Shown here: positions 5,645 through 7,063 of the stretch, piece by piece
Layout of the letters: every line of letters starts with the position of its first letter
Numbering within the stretch: the first letter of the stretch is position 1
Origin: a bacterium
Lineage (GTDB): Bacteria; Vulcanimicrobiota; Vulcanimicrobiia; Vulcanimicrobiales; SCRA01
Reading direction: 5' to 3'
DNA: 7,063 nucleotides
NCBI GenBank assembly: GCA_004298675.1
Contig: SCRI01000031.1
Span: 1-7,063 of the forward strand
Notes under the pieces: generated by a model
Seen by the model: only the letters and a program-made list of their open reading frames with translations
The model's database searches: none
Told to the model about the DNA's origin: nothing
Made by a program: the position numbers and the translations under genes

Positions 5645-6283
5645 TCAGACACCCGCAGATTTATGTTTCTCACCTCCACGCGTCTTCCAGCGTTCCATGG
5701 CGGCGAGGACCAAGCGTTCGACTTCTTGCCAATCGTTTGTGCGCGGGTCAGGCAACCCTTTATTGGTCGAATTGGCGAACACTATTGTCTCGTGGCCATC
5801 ACCTCGCAGCGCCTCGACGTTCGACGGCGAGTCTTCTATGTAGAGATCGGCACCAACGGCAGCCTTTTCTTTCATAAAACAGAGGTCATAATACGGGATG
5901 CCTTGCCGGTCCAGCCATGCGACGGTTTGCCTTATTGCGGTCTCATGAAAATGAGGAACGAACAGACGGTGCGTGATTATCCTAATGCGAACCTTGTAGA
6001 CGTAAGCCAATCGACGCAACACAACGGGCGCATCTTTTATGGCCAGTAGGTTGCTAAACATATCTCTTTGCGTGATTGCGTATAAATGCAGCTTGTTATA
6101 TGCATCATCTCCGCCGATTTTCTCGAGCTCCCATTCGGGAAACCCATATGTAGGCTCTGAATTTAGAGCCTCTTCCTTTACGCCCAGCCACTCAGCCGCG
6201 ATCGGCCGTAGTCCGCCTATGAAGTCGGCGCAAACACCGTCCAGATCGACACCAAGCACAAACCGCTGCTTCTCTTCCGCCAT
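5645..6283 (-). CDS. HAD-superfamily 5'(3')-deoxyribonucleotidase-like phosphatase (NT5C type)
   Basis: This 212-residue protein carries the haloacid dehalogenase catalytic set in order. Motif I is VDLDGVCADF, with nucleophile D13 and acid/base D15. Motif II is IITHRL around T104. The motif III lysine is in FMKEKA (K138 or K140). Motif IV is YIEDSPSNVEAL with E150-D151. The VCADF variant of motif I and the length fit the 5'(3')-deoxyribonucleotidase (NT5C) family, which removes phosphate from deoxynucleoside monophosphates in the cytosol. Bacterial members are mostly uncharacterised, so the substrate is inferred. The ATG at 6283 has GAGGAG 8 bases upstream. Codon choice is far more A/T-rich than in the neighbours (24 of 60 G+C at 6061-6120), which points to transfer from elsewhere. 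It stands alone, 62 bases after the transporter gene on the same strand, and could be read through from it. Confidence 0.8.
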   Translation of the reverse strand: MAEEKQRFVLGVDLDGVCADFIGGLRPIAAEWLGVKEEALNSEPTYGFPEWELEKIGGDDAYNKLHLYAITQRDMFSNLLAIKDAPVVLRRLAYVYKVRIRIITHRLFVPHFHETAIRQTVAWLDRQGIPYYDLCFMKEKAAVGADLYIEDSPSNVEALRGDGHETIVFANSTNKGLPDPRTNDWQEVERLVLAAMERWKTRGGEKHKSAGV

Positions 6284-6297
6284 ATGTTACACTCCTC
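6284..6297 (-). promoter_or_regulatory. Ribosome binding site of the HAD phosphatase gene
   Basis: GAGGAG on the minus strand at 6297-6292 lies 8 bases before the ATG at 6283. It fixes this start, which also places the DxD motif at the usual distance from the N-terminus. Confidence 0.6.
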
Positions 6298-6345
6298 TAA
6301 GAAATGGTAACCCCAGCCGAACCCTAACTCGCTAGCGCGCGACGC

Positions 6346-7063
6346 TCATACTGCCGCAGCCGGCCTGCGGCGCCGGCCGACCATCCCGAAGCACACGGCG
6401 GCGGCGAAGGGAACGAAGGCCACCTCGCGCAGCGTGGCGGCCGCGCCGATGCTCGCGACTTGCATCCCCAAGAGCGCGACCAGCGCCGAACCCGCACCGA
6501 AGGCAACGCCGTTCATCAAACCCAGCGCCATGCCCAAGTTGCGCGGCATCAGCGCCTGCGTGAGCGCGACGCCGGGCGCGTTCTGCACCGCCAAGAGCAC
6601 CGAACCCAGAAGCAGTGAGAGCATGCCCGCGCCGCCGGGGAAGACGAAGAATCCCACCAGCGCCGGTACGGCCAGCGCCAGGCTCGTAAACGAGACGGCG
6701 CGGTGCCCAAGGCGGTCGCCTAAGAAGCCGCCGGCGAAGAGCCCGATCCCGCTGACCAACAAGAAGGCGGCCACAACCTGACCCGCCGTCACCAACGATT
6801 CGCCGCGCGCGATCAGCGCGTTGGGGAGATATGTCATGAAAGCCGCCGTCGTGAGATAGCGCAGTCCTGTGCTGCCTACCAAGAGCATAACGTCGAGCTT
6901 CGCGCCGTTGCCGCCGTCCGAGGTTGGGCTCTTGGCGCGGACACGGACGCGTTCGTTGGCCCGCGCATGCACGCGCGGCATCGCCCAGAAGAGCGCCGCC
7001 ACCGCGATCAAGCCGGGCAGCGCCGCGAGCAGCGTCGCCGCTCCGCCGTAGCGCGCCAGGAGA
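6346..7063 (-). CDS. MFS transporter, C-terminal part (Fsr-like efflux family), cut by the window edge
   Basis: The frame is open from the right edge to the TGA at 6348-6346, giving 239 residues; the start lies beyond the window. The sequence begins inside a membrane helix (RYGGATLLAALPGLIAVAALFWAMPR). A charged linker of about 30 residues (the central cytoplasmic loop) follows, and then about six hydrophobic helices, so this is the second half of a 12-helix carrier. The G-DRLGHR loop after FAGGF is the MFS motif A of the C-terminal half. The sequence LRYLTTAAFMTYLPNALIARG and the block ALTQALMPRNLGMALGLMNGVAFGAGS resemble the fosmidomycin-resistance (Fsr) branch of drug exporters. The protein ends in a basic R-R-R-R-P tail. 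The substrate cannot be read from this half. A TTG at 7011 could start translation in principle, but it falls inside a helix and is not a likely start. Confidence 0.85.
   Translation of the reverse strand, partial: LLARYGGAATLLAALPGLIAVAALFWAMPRVHARANERVRVRAKSPTSDGGNGAKLDVMLLVGSTGLRYLTTAAFMTYLPNALIARGESLVTAGQVVAAFLLVSGIGLFAGGFLGDRLGHRAVSFTSLALAVPALVGFFVFPGGAGMLSLLLGSVLLAVQNAPGVALTQALMPRNLGMALGLMNGVAFGAGSALVALLGMQVASIGAAATLREVAFVPFAAAVCFGMVGRRRRPAAAV

Noticed and set aside
5637-6335. Plus-strand open frames across the HAD gene
   Set aside because: They are antisense to a gene with clear catalytic motifs and a ribosome site, and show no family resemblance.
6330-6337. CGCTAGCG palindrome near the right island edge as an attachment site
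   Set aside because: An 8-base palindrome is expected by chance in GC-rich DNA, and I found no matching copy at the left edge.

Overview
This is a high-GC bacterial chromosome segment. Hand-counted 60-base lines give 53/60 G+C at 4021-4080 (glcE) and 45/60 at 6541-6600 (transporter), against 26/60 at 5401-5460 and 24/60 at 6061-6120. No rRNA or tRNA is present to fix the lineage. The gene set (a NamZ/DUF1343-type protein, an ECF sigma/anti-sigma pair, a cupredoxin, GlcD/GlcE and an MFS exporter) fits a free-living aerobic soil or water bacterium. I cannot support a phylum.

Layout. 1-444 (+) is the 3' end of a NamZ/DUF1343 gene. It meets, tail to tail, a minus-strand cluster that reads from right to left: a secreted cupredoxin (2446-2111), a calcineurin-type metallophosphoesterase (2101-1226), the C-terminal remnant of an ECF sigma factor (about 1222-1072) and a zinc-binding RskA-like anti-sigma factor (1085-441). 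Two genes of this cluster look damaged. The phosphoesterase has an in-frame TGA at codon 197, ahead of its GHxH metal motif. The sigma factor lacks everything before the middle of region 4, and its remnant starts right at the phosphoesterase stop codon.

A short divergent intergenic region (2447-2530) separates that cluster from glcD (2531-3934) and glcE (3924-5237). These encode the two FAD-family subunits of a glycolate/D-lactate-type dehydrogenase and overlap by 11 bases. The third subunit gene, glcF, does not follow. Instead there is a 407-base stretch of lower GC with inverted repeats and no convincing gene (5238-5644). It is followed by an isolated, low-GC HAD-superfamily 5'(3')-deoxyribonucleotidase-like gene on the minus strand (6283-5645). 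From 6346 to the right edge the window returns to high GC with the C-terminal part of an MFS transporter (minus strand).

Interpretation. The minus-strand cluster looks like an envelope- or copper-linked ECF regulon in decay. The 5240-6340 block looks like acquired DNA between glcDE and the transporter. I see no clearly new defence or mobile system. The strongest observations are the two lesions in the sigma/phosphoesterase operon and the compositional island.
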